Notes under the pieces: generated by a model | What the model was told of the DNA's origin: nothing | What the model saw: the letters and a program-made list of their open reading frames with translations, nothing else | Database searches by the model: none | Shown: positions 13,711 to 21,751 of the stretch, piece after piece | Numbering within the stretch: the first letter of the stretch is position 1 | Layout of the letters: every line of letters begins with the position of its first letter | DNA from: a virus | Virus record (IMG/VR): IMGVR_UViG_3300020061_000007 | Location: 1-61,727 of that record | Reading direction: 5' to 3' (one strand) | Length of the DNA stretch: 61,727 nucleotides | Program-made: the position numbers and the translations under genes

Positions 13711-15159
13711 ATGCAAGCTACGGCGGAACAAACGATTTCTTACTGGCCCGGCCCCACGGCGCAGAGGGCGCATTGCGGCAATGTTCGGGTCCGTTACGCC
13801 TGGGGGCCGATCCGCACGGGTAAAAGTGTTTGGCTTTGCTGGCGTTTCTTCTACATGGCGGTGGAAGCGGCGAAGCTCGGCATCAGCCTGCGCGGGATTA
13901 TCCTAAGAGATACATACCGCAACTTGAAGGATACGACACTCAACACTTTCGATTCCTGGCTCGGCCCGCTGTGCGAGATCACCGAATCGACGCCGCGCAC
14001 TGTCAGATTGCACATCCCCGACACCGATATCACCGCGGAGCTGCTTTTCCGTCATGGTCAGACGGCCGCGGAAGCCAGCAACTTTCTATCATCCGGCTAC
14101 GGCTTCATCGGCCTCGAGGAAATCGCGCCGGCATTCACACCGAGCGGGATCATGTCGCCGGGTATCAGTGAAGAGATTTTTAACATCGCCTGTACCCGTC
14201 TTGAGCAGACCGGCATCGACAATCCCGAGCTCTGCATGACCTCGAACCCGCCTCCGATGCACCATTGGGCCTCGCGCCTGTTGATCGATGCCCCGGCGGC
14301 GAAGCTCAAAGACTTGAACTGGCGGCACTATTGGTTCCCGCCCGAGGAGAATGCGGAAAACATCCGTGCTGGGTTCTATGACGAACTCTTAAAGATCCTT
14401 CCCGCAGACATGGCCGATCGGTTCATTCGCGGTAAGCGGGTCGCGATGTATCCCGGCCTGCCCGTCTTTCAAAAGGATTTTTCAGAGAGAATGCACGTCG
14501 TCGAGGATTTGAAGCCGATTCACGGATTGCCCCTTACGCTATGCGTGGACAGCTCAGGATGGACGCCAGCAGCTTTGTTTACACAGGTCGACCATAAGGG
14601 CCGGTGGCTCTGGCTGCGCGAGCTGCAGGGCGGCTATGTCGACGGTAAGCTGGTCGAACAGGTCGGGCCGGTCAGATTTGCCGATGAGTGCAAGACCATG
14701 GCGAACGAGTATTTCCCTGGCTTTTCGTTCAAGGTCGGCTGGGGCGATCCGTTCGCGCTGACTGCTAAAGCGTCGACCGGTCCCAACAAGAGCGACGAGA
14801 AGTCTTGGCAGCAGATTTTCAAGGCGCAGGGATTCGAGCTGCAGCCGGGGATACCGGCGATCACCGATCGCATTGAAGGCGTCAGAGAGCGGTTGAATAA
14901 AGTCATTGAGGGCACGCCCGGCATTCAGATCGATAAGCTTGGCTGTCCGATCTCGATCGAGGCGTTGTCGGGCGGCTATCGTTGGGGGTTGGATACGCAC
15001 GCGAGCAAGATTACCGGGACGGAGCCGTTGAAAAATGAGTTTTCGCACGTTTGCGATGCCGCCGGCCACGCCGCCCGCAAGATATTCCCACTTGTGAAGC
15101 TTTACCAACCGGTGAATAAGCCGGCGATGAAACTCCCGCCGAGCGCGATGAGCGCCTAG
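13711..15159 (+). CDS. Terminase large subunit
   Basis: A 482-residue packaging motor. Walker A is GPIRTGKS (32-39), Walker B FIGLEE (about 132-137) with the catalytic Glu pair. The nuclease half starts around LTLCVDSSGWTPAALF and includes VGWGDPFALTAK, giving the expected acidic residues. Length and order fit the large terminases of podovirus-like phages, which cut concatemeric DNA and pump it into the procapsid. There is no ribosome binding site close to ATG 13711, in keeping with the disturbed upstream region. Confidence 0.88.
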   Translation: MQATAEQTISYWPGPTAQRAHCGNVRVRYAWGPIRTGKSVWLCWRFFYMAVEAAKLGISLRGIILRDTYRNLKDTTLNTFDSWLGPLCEITESTPRTVRLHIPDTDITAELLFRHGQTAAEASNFLSSGYGFIGLEEIAPAFTPSGIMSPGISEEIFNIACTRLEQTGIDNPELCMTSNPPPMHHWASRLLIDAPAAKLKDLNWRHYWFPPEENAENIRAGFYDELLKILPADMADRFIRGKRVAMYPGLPVFQKDFSERMHVVEDLKPIHGLPLTLCVDSSGWTPAALFTQVDHKGRWLWLRELQGGYVDGKLVEQVGPVRFADECKTMANEYFPGFSFKVGWGDPFALTAKASTGPNKSDEKSWQQIFKAQGFELQPGIPAITDRIEGVRERLNKVIEGTPGIQIDKLGCPISIEALSGGYRWGLDTHASKITGTEPLKNEFSHVCDAAGHAARKIFPLVKLYQPVNKPAMKLPPSAMSA

Positions 15160-15169
15160 TTGACGAACA

Positions 15170-15562
15170 ATGGAAGCCTGCGCCATAGTTTCGCACATGG
15201 GAAAACGCAATTGGGAACGACCCGAAACAGCTGCCGGATTACGGGCGCAGGGTAAAACATTTAGGGAAGTCGGTTCCGTGCTTGGAGTCTCAAGTGCGCG
15301 CGCCGCGCAGTTGGTTGAATCCTGGCAACGAAGGCAAACGGAGCCGGATTTTGTATCTGTAAGGGCAATGAACGCTTTAGTGAATCTCGGGATAGAAATC
15401 ACCGATCAAACAGACCCTGACACAGTGCGGGATAAAGTTAGAGAGAAGTTTTTAGTGGACCTTTACCCGTTGCTTCACTGCAAGAATTGCGGGGACAAGA
15501 CAATCGTTGAGATATGCAATTGGGCGGGGATCGATCTTCCGGAGCGGCTGACTAACAAATGA
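15170..15562 (+). CDS. HTH protein with RNA-polymerase alpha-CTD-like C-terminus
   Basis: A 130-residue protein. The N-terminal HTH (KTFREVGSVLGVSSARAAQLVESWQRR) resembles sigma-70 region 4. The C-terminal helix-hairpin-helix (LHCKNCGDKTIVEICNWAGIDLPE) resembles the alpha subunit C-terminal domain of RNA polymerase (pattern G-x-K-T/S-x-x-E-I). The combination suggests a transcription regulator that contacts DNA or host polymerase. The start could also be ATG 15197. The stop overlaps the next ATG by 4 nt. Confidence 0.55.
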   Translation: MEACAIVSHMGKRNWERPETAAGLRAQGKTFREVGSVLGVSSARAAQLVESWQRRQTEPDFVSVRAMNALVNLGIEITDQTDPDTVRDKVREKFLVDLYPLLHCKNCGDKTIVEICNWAGIDLPERLTNK

Positions 15563-15735
15563 GATGGAAAGTCTACAAAACTACTTCGACGGTTCTTGCC
15601 GAAGCGGTCTGCGAGTACGAGAAGTTGGTGGAGGCGATTCAGGCCAGGGGCGGGGTGATCGTGCTGGTAAACTTTCTTGGTAGCCAGTGGGTGATTACGG
15701 CGCAGGAGCCGGACGTGGCTCAACTAGATTCGTGA
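15559..15735 (+). CDS. 58-residue hypothetical protein
   Basis: A small mixed alpha/beta protein (MRWKVYKTTSTVLAEAVCEYEKLVEAIQ, then VIVLVNFLGSQWVITAQ). Translationally coupled to the preceding HTH gene. No family recognised. Confidence 0.5.
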   Translation: MRWKVYKTTSTVLAEAVCEYEKLVEAIQARGGVIVLVNFLGSQWVITAQEPDVAQLDS

Positions 15736-15742
15736 GGAAGCC

Positions 15743-15994
15743 ATGAAGTTTAGAAAAAAGCCAGTGGTGATCGAGGCGATGCAATTTGTCGAAAACTCCG
15801 TGGACGGTTGGCCGGCCGGAGTTTTTAGGGATCGCGACTCACCTACGGGGTACGCGATCGATACGCTTGAAGGTCGAGCGCTAAACGTGGAACCCGGCGA
15901 TTGGATTATTACGGGAGTGAAAGGCGAGCAGTATCCGTGCAAGCCAGACATTTTTGAAGCCACTTATGAGCGCGTCGTAGGAGATTCCCAATGA
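15743..15994 (+). CDS. Conserved phage protein of unknown function (PGDWIITGVKGE family)
   Basis: An 83-residue protein. FRKKPVVIEAMQF at the start and EPGDWIITGVKGEQYPCKPDIFEATYE at the end are the hallmarks of a widespread small phage family without known role. AGGAAG precedes the ATG. Here it lies in the head-gene operon. Confidence 0.75.
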   Translation: MKFRKKPVVIEAMQFVENSVDGWPAGVFRDRDSPTGYAIDTLEGRALNVEPGDWIITGVKGEQYPCKPDIFEATYERVVGDSQ

Positions 15995-16293
15995 ACGAAA
16001 ACAATAAACTCTGCCTCGAAGGCGATCTCGCTAAACCTTTCATGGATCGAAAGGTCGGCGACACGGTGCCGATCACGATCGATGCGGTGGTAACCTCGGT
16101 CGGTGTGCCACCGGTTAACGGTGAGCCGGTGAACGGTGAGCCCCAGCAGCAGGGGGATTACATTGAGTTTGCCTTACAATCAGTTAACGGCAAAGGCGAA
16201 GGCGCTGGTGAGGATATGGACCAAGGGCCAGACTATAAAAACATGGAGAGCGCAGAATTCGAGAAGCACGTTGCGAAAAATCGTGGCTACTAA
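15991..16293 (+). CDS. Hypothetical protein with VNGEP repeat
   Basis: A 100-residue acidic protein. A tandem 15-bp DNA repeat (16111-16140, one mismatch) gives the motif VNGEPVNGEP, after which the chain becomes rich in Gly/Gln/Glu. It may be a minor head-associated protein, from its place between terminase and portal. No family recognised. Confidence 0.55.
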   Translation: MNENNKLCLEGDLAKPFMDRKVGDTVPITIDAVVTSVGVPPVNGEPVNGEPQQQGDYIEFALQSVNGKGEGAGEDMDQGPDYKNMESAEFEKHVAKNRGY

Positions 16294-16312
16294 AAAGAAA
16301 AGGAGAAAGACA

Positions 16313-16888
16313 ATGGCAGACGCGAACAAAGACAAAGACATGCATAGTGACCCGCATGCACCGGCACCGAGGGCACCGATGAACGCTCCGGCAGTTCATA
16401 CGATGGCGCCGAAGGTAGAAGCGAAGCCCGCACCGGTCAAAGAAGCCCACGAAATGAGCTTCGAGGAGTTCAAGGCGAGCAAGCGGGGTCAGGCGGTTGT
16501 TAAGGCAACTCTTGACAGCCAATCGAAGGACGCAGGGCCGGAAAAGCTCGATCGTATGGCAAAGGCAGCGGTGAGGACGGAGCACCGGGATTCCGTCAGG
16601 GTCGCGTTTCAGCGCGGCGATGTCGTTGCACCGGCGATTTTGGCCGAGTATCCCGATGCCTTCGACGGGACGGTTGATTTGCCCGCGTCGTTTATCTTTG
16701 GGGATTTGCCCGTTACCGTCCGCAAGGCGTCGGTAGCCGAACAGCTCAAACGCCCCGATCCGGCCGGCGCCGAGCTCTATAGCTGGACCGCGACGATCAA
16801 GGGGAACCAGTGCGGAAGTTTTTCGCCGGTCACGGCTTCGGAGTTGGTGCCGGCGGTGTCGGAGTATTTGAAGAACGCGCACGGGTGA
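16313..16888 (+). CDS. Hypothetical protein
   Basis: A 191-residue protein with a low-complexity Pro/Ala/His-rich N-terminus (about 50 residues), a helical middle (EEFKASKRGQAVVKATLD) and a C-terminal domain with alternating strands (DLPASFIFGDLPVTVRKAS). AAGGAGAAAG upstream decides the ATG at 16313. Family unknown; it could be a head accessory protein. Confidence 0.55.
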   Translation: MADANKDKDMHSDPHAPAPRAPMNAPAVHTMAPKVEAKPAPVKEAHEMSFEEFKASKRGQAVVKATLDSQSKDAGPEKLDRMAKAAVRTEHRDSVRVAFQRGDVVAPAILAEYPDAFDGTVDLPASFIFGDLPVTVRKASVAEQLKRPDPAGAELYSWTATIKGNQCGSFSPVTASELVPAVSEYLKNAHG

Positions 16889-17110
16889 ATGAGCTTCGGA
16901 CTCCGACAGAGTTTCGGCCGGCTGTGCAAGCAAGAAGAGCTTGAATTGCCGGAGTGGGACGAAACGGAACTGAAGCCTAAGTCTAAAATGCCGGATTGCC
17001 CGCGTTGTGGCGAGGATGAGCTTGGAATGCTGCACGCTGAATTAACGATGTGCTATGCCTGCGGATTCAAAATTGGCTCGTGGATCAGCGTGAGCAAGTT
17101 GTTGTCATGA
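16889..17110 (+). CDS. Zinc-ribbon small protein
   Basis: A 73-residue protein with CPRCG (about residues 36-40) and CYAC (about 56-59), a clear four-cysteine ribbon. It starts directly after the preceding stop and overlaps the next ATG by 4 nt. Role unknown. Confidence 0.6.
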   Translation: MSFGLRQSFGRLCKQEELELPEWDETELKPKSKMPDCPRCGEDELGMLHAELTMCYACGFKIGSWISVSKLLS

Positions 17111-17487
17111 GCAAAGCGATCCCCATCCGCCATCGCGTCCGCAGCCTGGTGAAGCCCAAGCGAGACCTCAACGCCGAGAGAGCGCAGACTCTCGTCGATA
17201 CCATGGAAGGTAAATTGAACCCCGCGCCGCGCGAGTTGCCGGTGATGGACTTGAAACAGGCCGTCCAGGCGATCGTTTCCGTCACCTCGAAAGAACCCTG
17301 TTATCTCTGCGAAGGGGCGCCGCACTGCGTTGAAACTTACGTCGTGCCGCACGGACTCGATCGGTTGGGCCAGCACATGATTTTATACACGCTGTGCTTC
17401 GCCTGTAAGGCCGATGTATCTAGTCCGGCGAGGATCGAGTATAAGCTAGTGAAGCACCTTCAATCGGAGAACTCGGTGCTAAATTGA
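17107..17487 (+). CDS. Cys-motif hypothetical protein
   Basis: A 126-residue protein with a basic N-terminus (IRHRVRSLVKPKRD), CYLC (about residues 65-68) and CFAC (about 97-100), with an intervening His-containing strand (YVVPHGLDRLGQHM). It probably binds one zinc ion. No family recognised. Confidence 0.55.
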   Translation: MSKAIPIRHRVRSLVKPKRDLNAERAQTLVDTMEGKLNPAPRELPVMDLKQAVQAIVSVTSKEPCYLCEGAPHCVETYVVPHGLDRLGQHMILYTLCFACKADVSSPARIEYKLVKHLQSENSVLN

Positions 17488-17691
17488 ATGAAGACCGAGC
17501 TTGAAATCATTGATGAGGTTTACGAGGCCGAGGTCTATGGGGCCGTTTTCACGTATTTCAACGAGATGCGAGGCATTGAACACGCAGATAGGTCTCGCAC
17601 GAATGCAGAGAGATTACAGTCCCGCGTAAAGAGTATGCGAGCGATTCGTGACCGCGCCAAGGCGTTGCTCAAAGAGGAATTGAAATCATGA
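17488..17691 (+). CDS. 67-residue helical protein
   Basis: An all-helical, charged protein (MKTELEIIDEVYEAEVYGAVF, then RVKSMRAIRDRAKALLKEE). It overlaps the next start by 4 nt. No family recognised. Confidence 0.5.
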   Translation: MKTELEIIDEVYEAEVYGAVFTYFNEMRGIEHADRSRTNAERLQSRVKSMRAIRDRAKALLKEELKS

Positions 17692-17840
17692 AACCCCCCT
17701 TCAAGAAATCCCCCAAGGGCAAGAGCGCAAAGAAGAATCGCAAATCTAAAGCGACACTGAGCCCCGGCAGTGAATCGACCGGGAGCCCCAAAGGCTTCGC
17801 CATGGGCGGCGGGAAGAAAAAGGGACTCGAAGACTATTGA
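17688..17840 (+). CDS. 50-residue Lys/Ser-rich protein
   Basis: A very basic low-complexity peptide (MKPPFKKSPKGKSAKKNRKS, later GGGKKKGLEDY). It may be a small internal or DNA-associated protein. ATGA overlap with the upstream gene supports translation. Confidence 0.45.
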   Translation: MKPPFKKSPKGKSAKKNRKSKATLSPGSESTGSPKGFAMGGGKKKGLEDY

Positions 17841-17841
17841 T

Positions 17842-18075
17842 ATGTCGCCCTTGATCGATGATCCCGAGACGGCGCGGTTGAAAAATCAGTGGTACAACCG
17901 GCAATTAATGTCAGTACAGCACGCTATGTCCAGCAATGTTTCAGTCTGTAGCAGCCCCGACCCGATACTCACGCTGGACATGATCGAACGAAAACAAAAC
18001 GACCCATGGCAACCCGATCCGCTCAAGGATTTGCAGCGCGAGTTGTCCCGGCGCGATGGATGGAAGCCGCGCTGA
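17842..18075 (+). CDS. Hypothetical protein
   Basis: A 77-residue protein (MSPLIDDPETARLKNQWYNRQ), helical with a Trp/Asp/Pro-rich end (NDPWQPDPLKDLQRELSRR). The open frame extends to 17770, but ATG 17842 right after the previous stop is more likely. Its stop overlaps the next ATG. Confidence 0.45.
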   Translation: MSPLIDDPETARLKNQWYNRQLMSVQHAMSSNVSVCSSPDPILTLDMIERKQNDPWQPDPLKDLQRELSRRDGWKPR

Positions 18076-18263
18076 TGCGCCGGGAAACCGTCATAGAGAT
18101 CCGCCGTCACGTGCGCGCCATCGACATCGCGCTGAAGAAGGATATCGATCAGTCGGGCGAGAAAGCGGAGATAGCTAACTGTGGGCATCTTAGCTGCGAC
18201 CCTAAAATGGGGTGTAAATATACACTTCCGCATGGTGTGGTGCTGACAGGAGCGGAGAAGTGA
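18075..18263 (+). CDS. Small Cys-containing hypothetical protein
   Basis: A 62-residue protein: a helical arginine-rich first half (RRETVIEIRRHVRAIDIALKKD), then CGHLSCDPKMGCKY, a three-cysteine cluster. Starts by TGATG overlap and overlaps the next GTG by 4 nt. No family recognised. Confidence 0.45.
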   Translation: MRRETVIEIRRHVRAIDIALKKDIDQSGEKAEIANCGHLSCDPKMGCKYTLPHGVVLTGAEK

Positions 18264-18514
18264 GCTTAACAAATAGGCGCGATATGATGCGCGAGTTTTT
18301 AGAGCGGGTCGAACCGCTGAATCGCATCAAGTTAAATGCGCTTAATCGGAGTATCCCTAAATATACGCTTTACCCTGATGGCAGATTTGTTGTTGTTCAT
18401 CCGGCGTGGATACAGGCAATTCTGGACCGTTGTGATGCGGAAATTGCGCAGATCGCCAATACATTTAAGGAGGACGCTTCCCCAGATAACGGGTCCGCTA
18501 TCAAAATGACTTAA
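18260..18514 (+). CDS. Hypothetical protein
   Basis: An 84-residue mixed alpha/beta protein starting with GTG (GTGA overlap). Contains YTLYPDGRFVVVHPAWIQAILD. It lies directly before the portal gene. No family recognised. Confidence 0.5.
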   Translation: MSLTNRRDMMREFLERVEPLNRIKLNALNRSIPKYTLYPDGRFVVVHPAWIQAILDRCDAEIAQIANTFKEDASPDNGSAIKMT

Positions 18515-20431
18515 TTGCCGCTTAACATCGACCCCCGCGAACTCGCTTCCCTTCAGAAAGGCCGTCCCGCCTTCCGCGGTCGTGGCGCGCGTGAGAAGAA
18601 CGACGCGCTCCAAAGCAAGGGCTCCGATGTCCTTGACCAGATCACCAAGATCCGCACCTGTACCCAGACCAATTACAAAGCTACCCAGACCTGGCGCGAC
18701 TCCGGCGCCGAATCCTACGACTTCGTTGAGAACAAGCAGTGGGATAAAAAAGACGTTGAATTTCTAGCCTCGCCCGCGGGCGGCATGCGGCCGGCGATGA
18801 CTTTCAACAAAGTCTTGCCGCAGGTCCGCTTGCTCTCCGGCATGGAGCGCCAGAACCGCGAGGAACTGCGCGTCTTCCCCCGGGAGGGCTCCGACACCAA
18901 CGATTCCGACGTGATGACCGGGCTCATCAAGTATTGCCTCGACGAGAATCTCGCGCCTTGGCAGCTCACTCGAAAATCCAACGACGTTTATATTTGCGGC
19001 CGCGGCTGGGTCAAGACCGACATCAGCTATGACGAGAACATCAACGGCGACTGCACGCTGCAGCGGCGAAACCCGTTTCAAATCTTTTGGGACACGATGT
19101 CGGACGATTGGTCCGGCTCCGATATGCGCTGGGTGCAGGACTCGCCATGGATGACCGAGGACGAAGCGAAAGAATTGTGGCCGGAATTTGCCGATCAGAT
19201 CAAGCTGGGCGATTGGCTGTCGGGCTCCACGCCCTACCTAGTGAGCGGAGTCCAGACCGGCGATGTCCAGTGGGAGAATAAACTTTTCTTAGATCAAGAA
19301 ACCAAGCGCGTCCGTTGCTTAGAGCATTGGTACAAAGTGCGCGAGCCGATCCTCCTCGCCGTCAATGTCTCCACCGGCGATGTCCGCAACGCCGAGGAAG
19401 AGAGCTTCATAGAACAATTGGAAGGCATGGACGAGCAACAGCGCTCCGCCTTTCAGTTCGTACGACAAAATAAGACCGTCGTACGTGTGGCGACGGTGAT
19501 GGGCTGGCTCATCGTCCAAGACAAGCCGAGTCCGTTCAAGCACAACATGCTGCCCTTAATCCCTTACATCGGTTTGCAGTTTATGGGCGAACCGTTCGGC
19601 CTCGTTGAATATCTGAAGGATCCGCAGCGCCTCGGCAATAAATCCATCTCCCAGGTCATGGGGCATTTAAACCGCTCGGCCAATTCGGGCTGGCTGAACA
19701 AGGCCAGCGGCGGCGCGAATCAGGAGCAGCTAGAAAAGTTTGGATCGGTTCCCGGCATTGTCATCTCCTATGACGAGGTAGAGCCGCGGAAGATCCTCCC
19801 AACCAACCTCGACACCGCTCATATGACCCTGGCGCAAATGGGCGACGAGTCGATTCGGGAAATTTCCCTGCTCAACGCAGACTTATTGGGTACGGGTACG
19901 CAGAAAACTATCTCCGGCAAAGCCATTGAGGCGCGACAGCGCGGCGGCATGACCGGCAATGAAGACTTCTTCGACAATCAACTCTTGGGCGACAAGATTC
20001 TCGGCTATCAGCTCATCTCGAATATCCAGCAGACATACACGCAGTCAAGAATCATTCGCATCCTCGGTGCACAGAGTGTCAGAAACCCCGACGACATGGG
20101 GGCGAAGACGTTTTTGAGCATGCAGGCCGATCAGAACAAGTTATTTCAGGTCGTCGACCGCTGCTTGAAGGCTGAGTACGACTATGTGGTTGATCGCTCG
20201 CCGCAGTCGGTCACGGTGCGCATGGCGCAGTTCGAAACTCTGCTCAAGGCGGCCAAGGATTTCCCTGGCGCCATCCCGCCGGCCGTGCTGGTGGACATGA
20301 GCGACTTCCCCGAGAACGCCAAGGCGGCGATCAAAGAGCACTTGCAGAAGATGGAGCAGATGGAAGCGATGAAGAGGCAGCTAATAGGGCCGGGGCCGGG
20401 CGGGCCGATGCCGAATGGACCTGTGCAGTGA
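18515..20431 (+). CDS. Portal protein
   Basis: A 638-residue protein of podovirus portal type. The N-terminal region has DSGAESYDFVENKQWDKKDVEFL. The core has RPAMTFNKVLPQVRLLSGME, GRGWVKTDISYDE, NPFQIFWDTMSDDWSGSDMRW and LKDPQRLGNKSISQVM, patterns I associate with P22/T7-like portals that form the dodecameric DNA gate. The C-terminus is helical and Gly/Pro-rich. The start appears to be TTG directly after the preceding stop; the first in-frame ATG is 90 codons in, beyond conserved sequence. Confidence 0.85.
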   Translation: MPLNIDPRELASLQKGRPAFRGRGAREKNDALQSKGSDVLDQITKIRTCTQTNYKATQTWRDSGAESYDFVENKQWDKKDVEFLASPAGGMRPAMTFNKVLPQVRLLSGMERQNREELRVFPREGSDTNDSDVMTGLIKYCLDENLAPWQLTRKSNDVYICGRGWVKTDISYDENINGDCTLQRRNPFQIFWDTMSDDWSGSDMRWVQDSPWMTEDEAKELWPEFADQIKLGDWLSGSTPYLVSGVQTGDVQWENKLFLDQETKRVRCLEHWYKVREPILLAVNVSTGDVRNAEEESFIEQLEGMDEQQRSAFQFVRQNKTVVRVATVMGWLIVQDKPSPFKHNMLPLIPYIGLQFMGEPFGLVEYLKDPQRLGNKSISQVMGHLNRSANSGWLNKASGGANQEQLEKFGSVPGIVISYDEVEPRKILPTNLDTAHMTLAQMGDESIREISLLNADLLGTGTQKTISGKAIEARQRGGMTGNEDFFDNQLLGDKILGYQLISNIQQTYTQSRIIRILGAQSVRNPDDMGAKTFLSMQADQNKLFQVVDRCLKAEYDYVVDRSPQSVTVRMAQFETLLKAAKDFPGAIPPAVLVDMSDFPENAKAAIKEHLQKMEQMEAMKRQLIGPGPGGPMPNGPVQ

Positions 20432-20446
20432 AGACTGAGGTGATCT

Positions 20447-20674
20447 GTGAATCGTAAAAACCCAATGAGCTTTGAAACACTTCAGGAGGCTAAGAATTAC
20501 GCGGTAAGCCACTACACGGCGGTATGGGCCAGGCTAGGGACGCTCGCCGGCGTATTTCATGTTTATCCCGGTGGCAGAGTAGTTCGTTATCATCTTCTAA
20601 CCGAGCGGTGCTGGTGCGAGCCAACCCGCGACCAAAGGGAGCATCGTGTGCTCCTGCACAATGAAGTTCAGTAA
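20447..20674 (+). CDS. Hypothetical protein between portal and scaffold
   Basis: A 75-residue protein starting with GTG after AGGTGA. It has aromatic-rich strands (YAVSHYTAVWARLGTLAGVFHVYPGG) and CWC. No family recognised. Confidence 0.5.
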   Translation: MNRKNPMSFETLQEAKNYAVSHYTAVWARLGTLAGVFHVYPGGRVVRYHLLTERCWCEPTRDQREHRVLLHNEVQ

Positions 20675-20685
20675 AGGGAGGCAAT

Positions 20686-21546
20686 ATGCCCGACGAAACA
20701 GACGAACAATTAGGAACTACGCAGACTGAGCAATCGACCGAGACCACCACGGAGGTCGAACAAGACCAATCGACCGACACGCAAACCGAGTCGACGCAGG
20801 CAAAGCCCGACTGGCGCGTTGAAAAATACGGTCCCGACTACGAGTCGAAGGCCGATTACTGGAAAGACACGGCCAGCTATTGGCGCGGCGAGACCGACAA
20901 GGAAAAGAAGAAGCGCCAGAATCGCGTACCGCTCGAAGACTTCCGGGCGAAGGATGAAGGCATTGCGGCCAAGCCCAACGCAAATGGCAACGCTAACGGT
21001 GCGAACGGTAACACCACCGACGCCGAGGGCAAGCCGAAGTTCGAAGATGTTGAACAACTGCTCGAGCATATCAACAAGCAGAATGCTCAATTCTTCGAGA
21101 AGAACTTCACGGAGAAGCTGACCGAGCGCGAACGCGAATCCAATTTTAAGAATTCGATGCAAAAAGCTCGAAGGGAAAACGTGGGAGATCCGGATAGCGG
21201 TATCCCGTCATTTGCGGAAGTGGAACAAGACGTTCTCATTCCGCTGGTAGAGAGTAACCCGAAGGTGCTGGCGTTGTTAAAGGAACTGCCCGGCGACCCC
21301 GCGGAAAACGCATACACGTTAGGAATCGTCGTTAAGAGCCGCAATATTAACGGCCTTCGCGAACTGTTCCAGCGTCAGGGGCGCGAGTCGTTCGCTAAGA
21401 AAATTGACGACGTAAGCAAACAGGCCGTGCGAGTCAAAGGGGGCCGATCCGGTCCTACGAGCGCGCAGCTCACTCCCGAGGACATATTGAATATGCCCAA
21501 AGCGGAGTACGAAAAACTCGTGGCCAAGAATACGGGTCGAATGTAA
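20686..21546 (+). CDS. Scaffold-like acidic protein
   Basis: A 286-residue protein with an acidic, Thr/Gln/Glu-rich first 40 residues, then WRVEKYGPDYESKADYWKDTASYWRGE. A long helical middle (EQLLEHINKQNAQFFEKNFTEKLTERE) precedes a basic tail that ends with PEDILNMPKAEYEKLVAKNTG. Position between portal and major capsid and the overall charge pattern fit a scaffolding protein needed for procapsid assembly. Inferred mainly from synteny. Confidence 0.65.
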   Translation: MPDETDEQLGTTQTEQSTETTTEVEQDQSTDTQTESTQAKPDWRVEKYGPDYESKADYWKDTASYWRGETDKEKKKRQNRVPLEDFRAKDEGIAAKPNANGNANGANGNTTDAEGKPKFEDVEQLLEHINKQNAQFFEKNFTEKLTERERESNFKNSMQKARRENVGDPDSGIPSFAEVEQDVLIPLVESNPKVLALLKELPGDPAENAYTLGIVVKSRNINGLRELFQRQGRESFAKKIDDVSKQAVRVKGGRSGPTSAQLTPEDILNMPKAEYEKLVAKNTGRM

Positions 21547-21751
21547 AACGCGGTGCGGGCGAAAGATTTTTCGCCCCTACGATTTGTCTTTGGCTCGGCG
21601 CAAGCCTTCCCCTAGACAAAACCCGGACTCGATTGTTTCGGCAATCCACTCCGGGAACGATTAACAGCATCCGTCATATAGCCAGCTCGCCTCGCCACGG
21701 CAAGGTTTCCTGGACGGTTGGGACCACGAGTCCCAGAAGGAAACTTTGCCA
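21547..21751 (+). promoter_or_regulatory. Long 5' leader of the capsid gene with palindrome
   Basis: A 205-bp gap with no gene. At 21557-21576 GGGCGAAA, loop GATT, TTTCGCCC forms a perfect 8-bp stem; no T-run follows, so it is either a processing site or a host-type palindromic repeat. The rest is featureless until AAGGAAAC before ATG 21752. Strong expression control of the capsid gene is expected here, but no certain promoter is seen. Confidence 0.45.
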
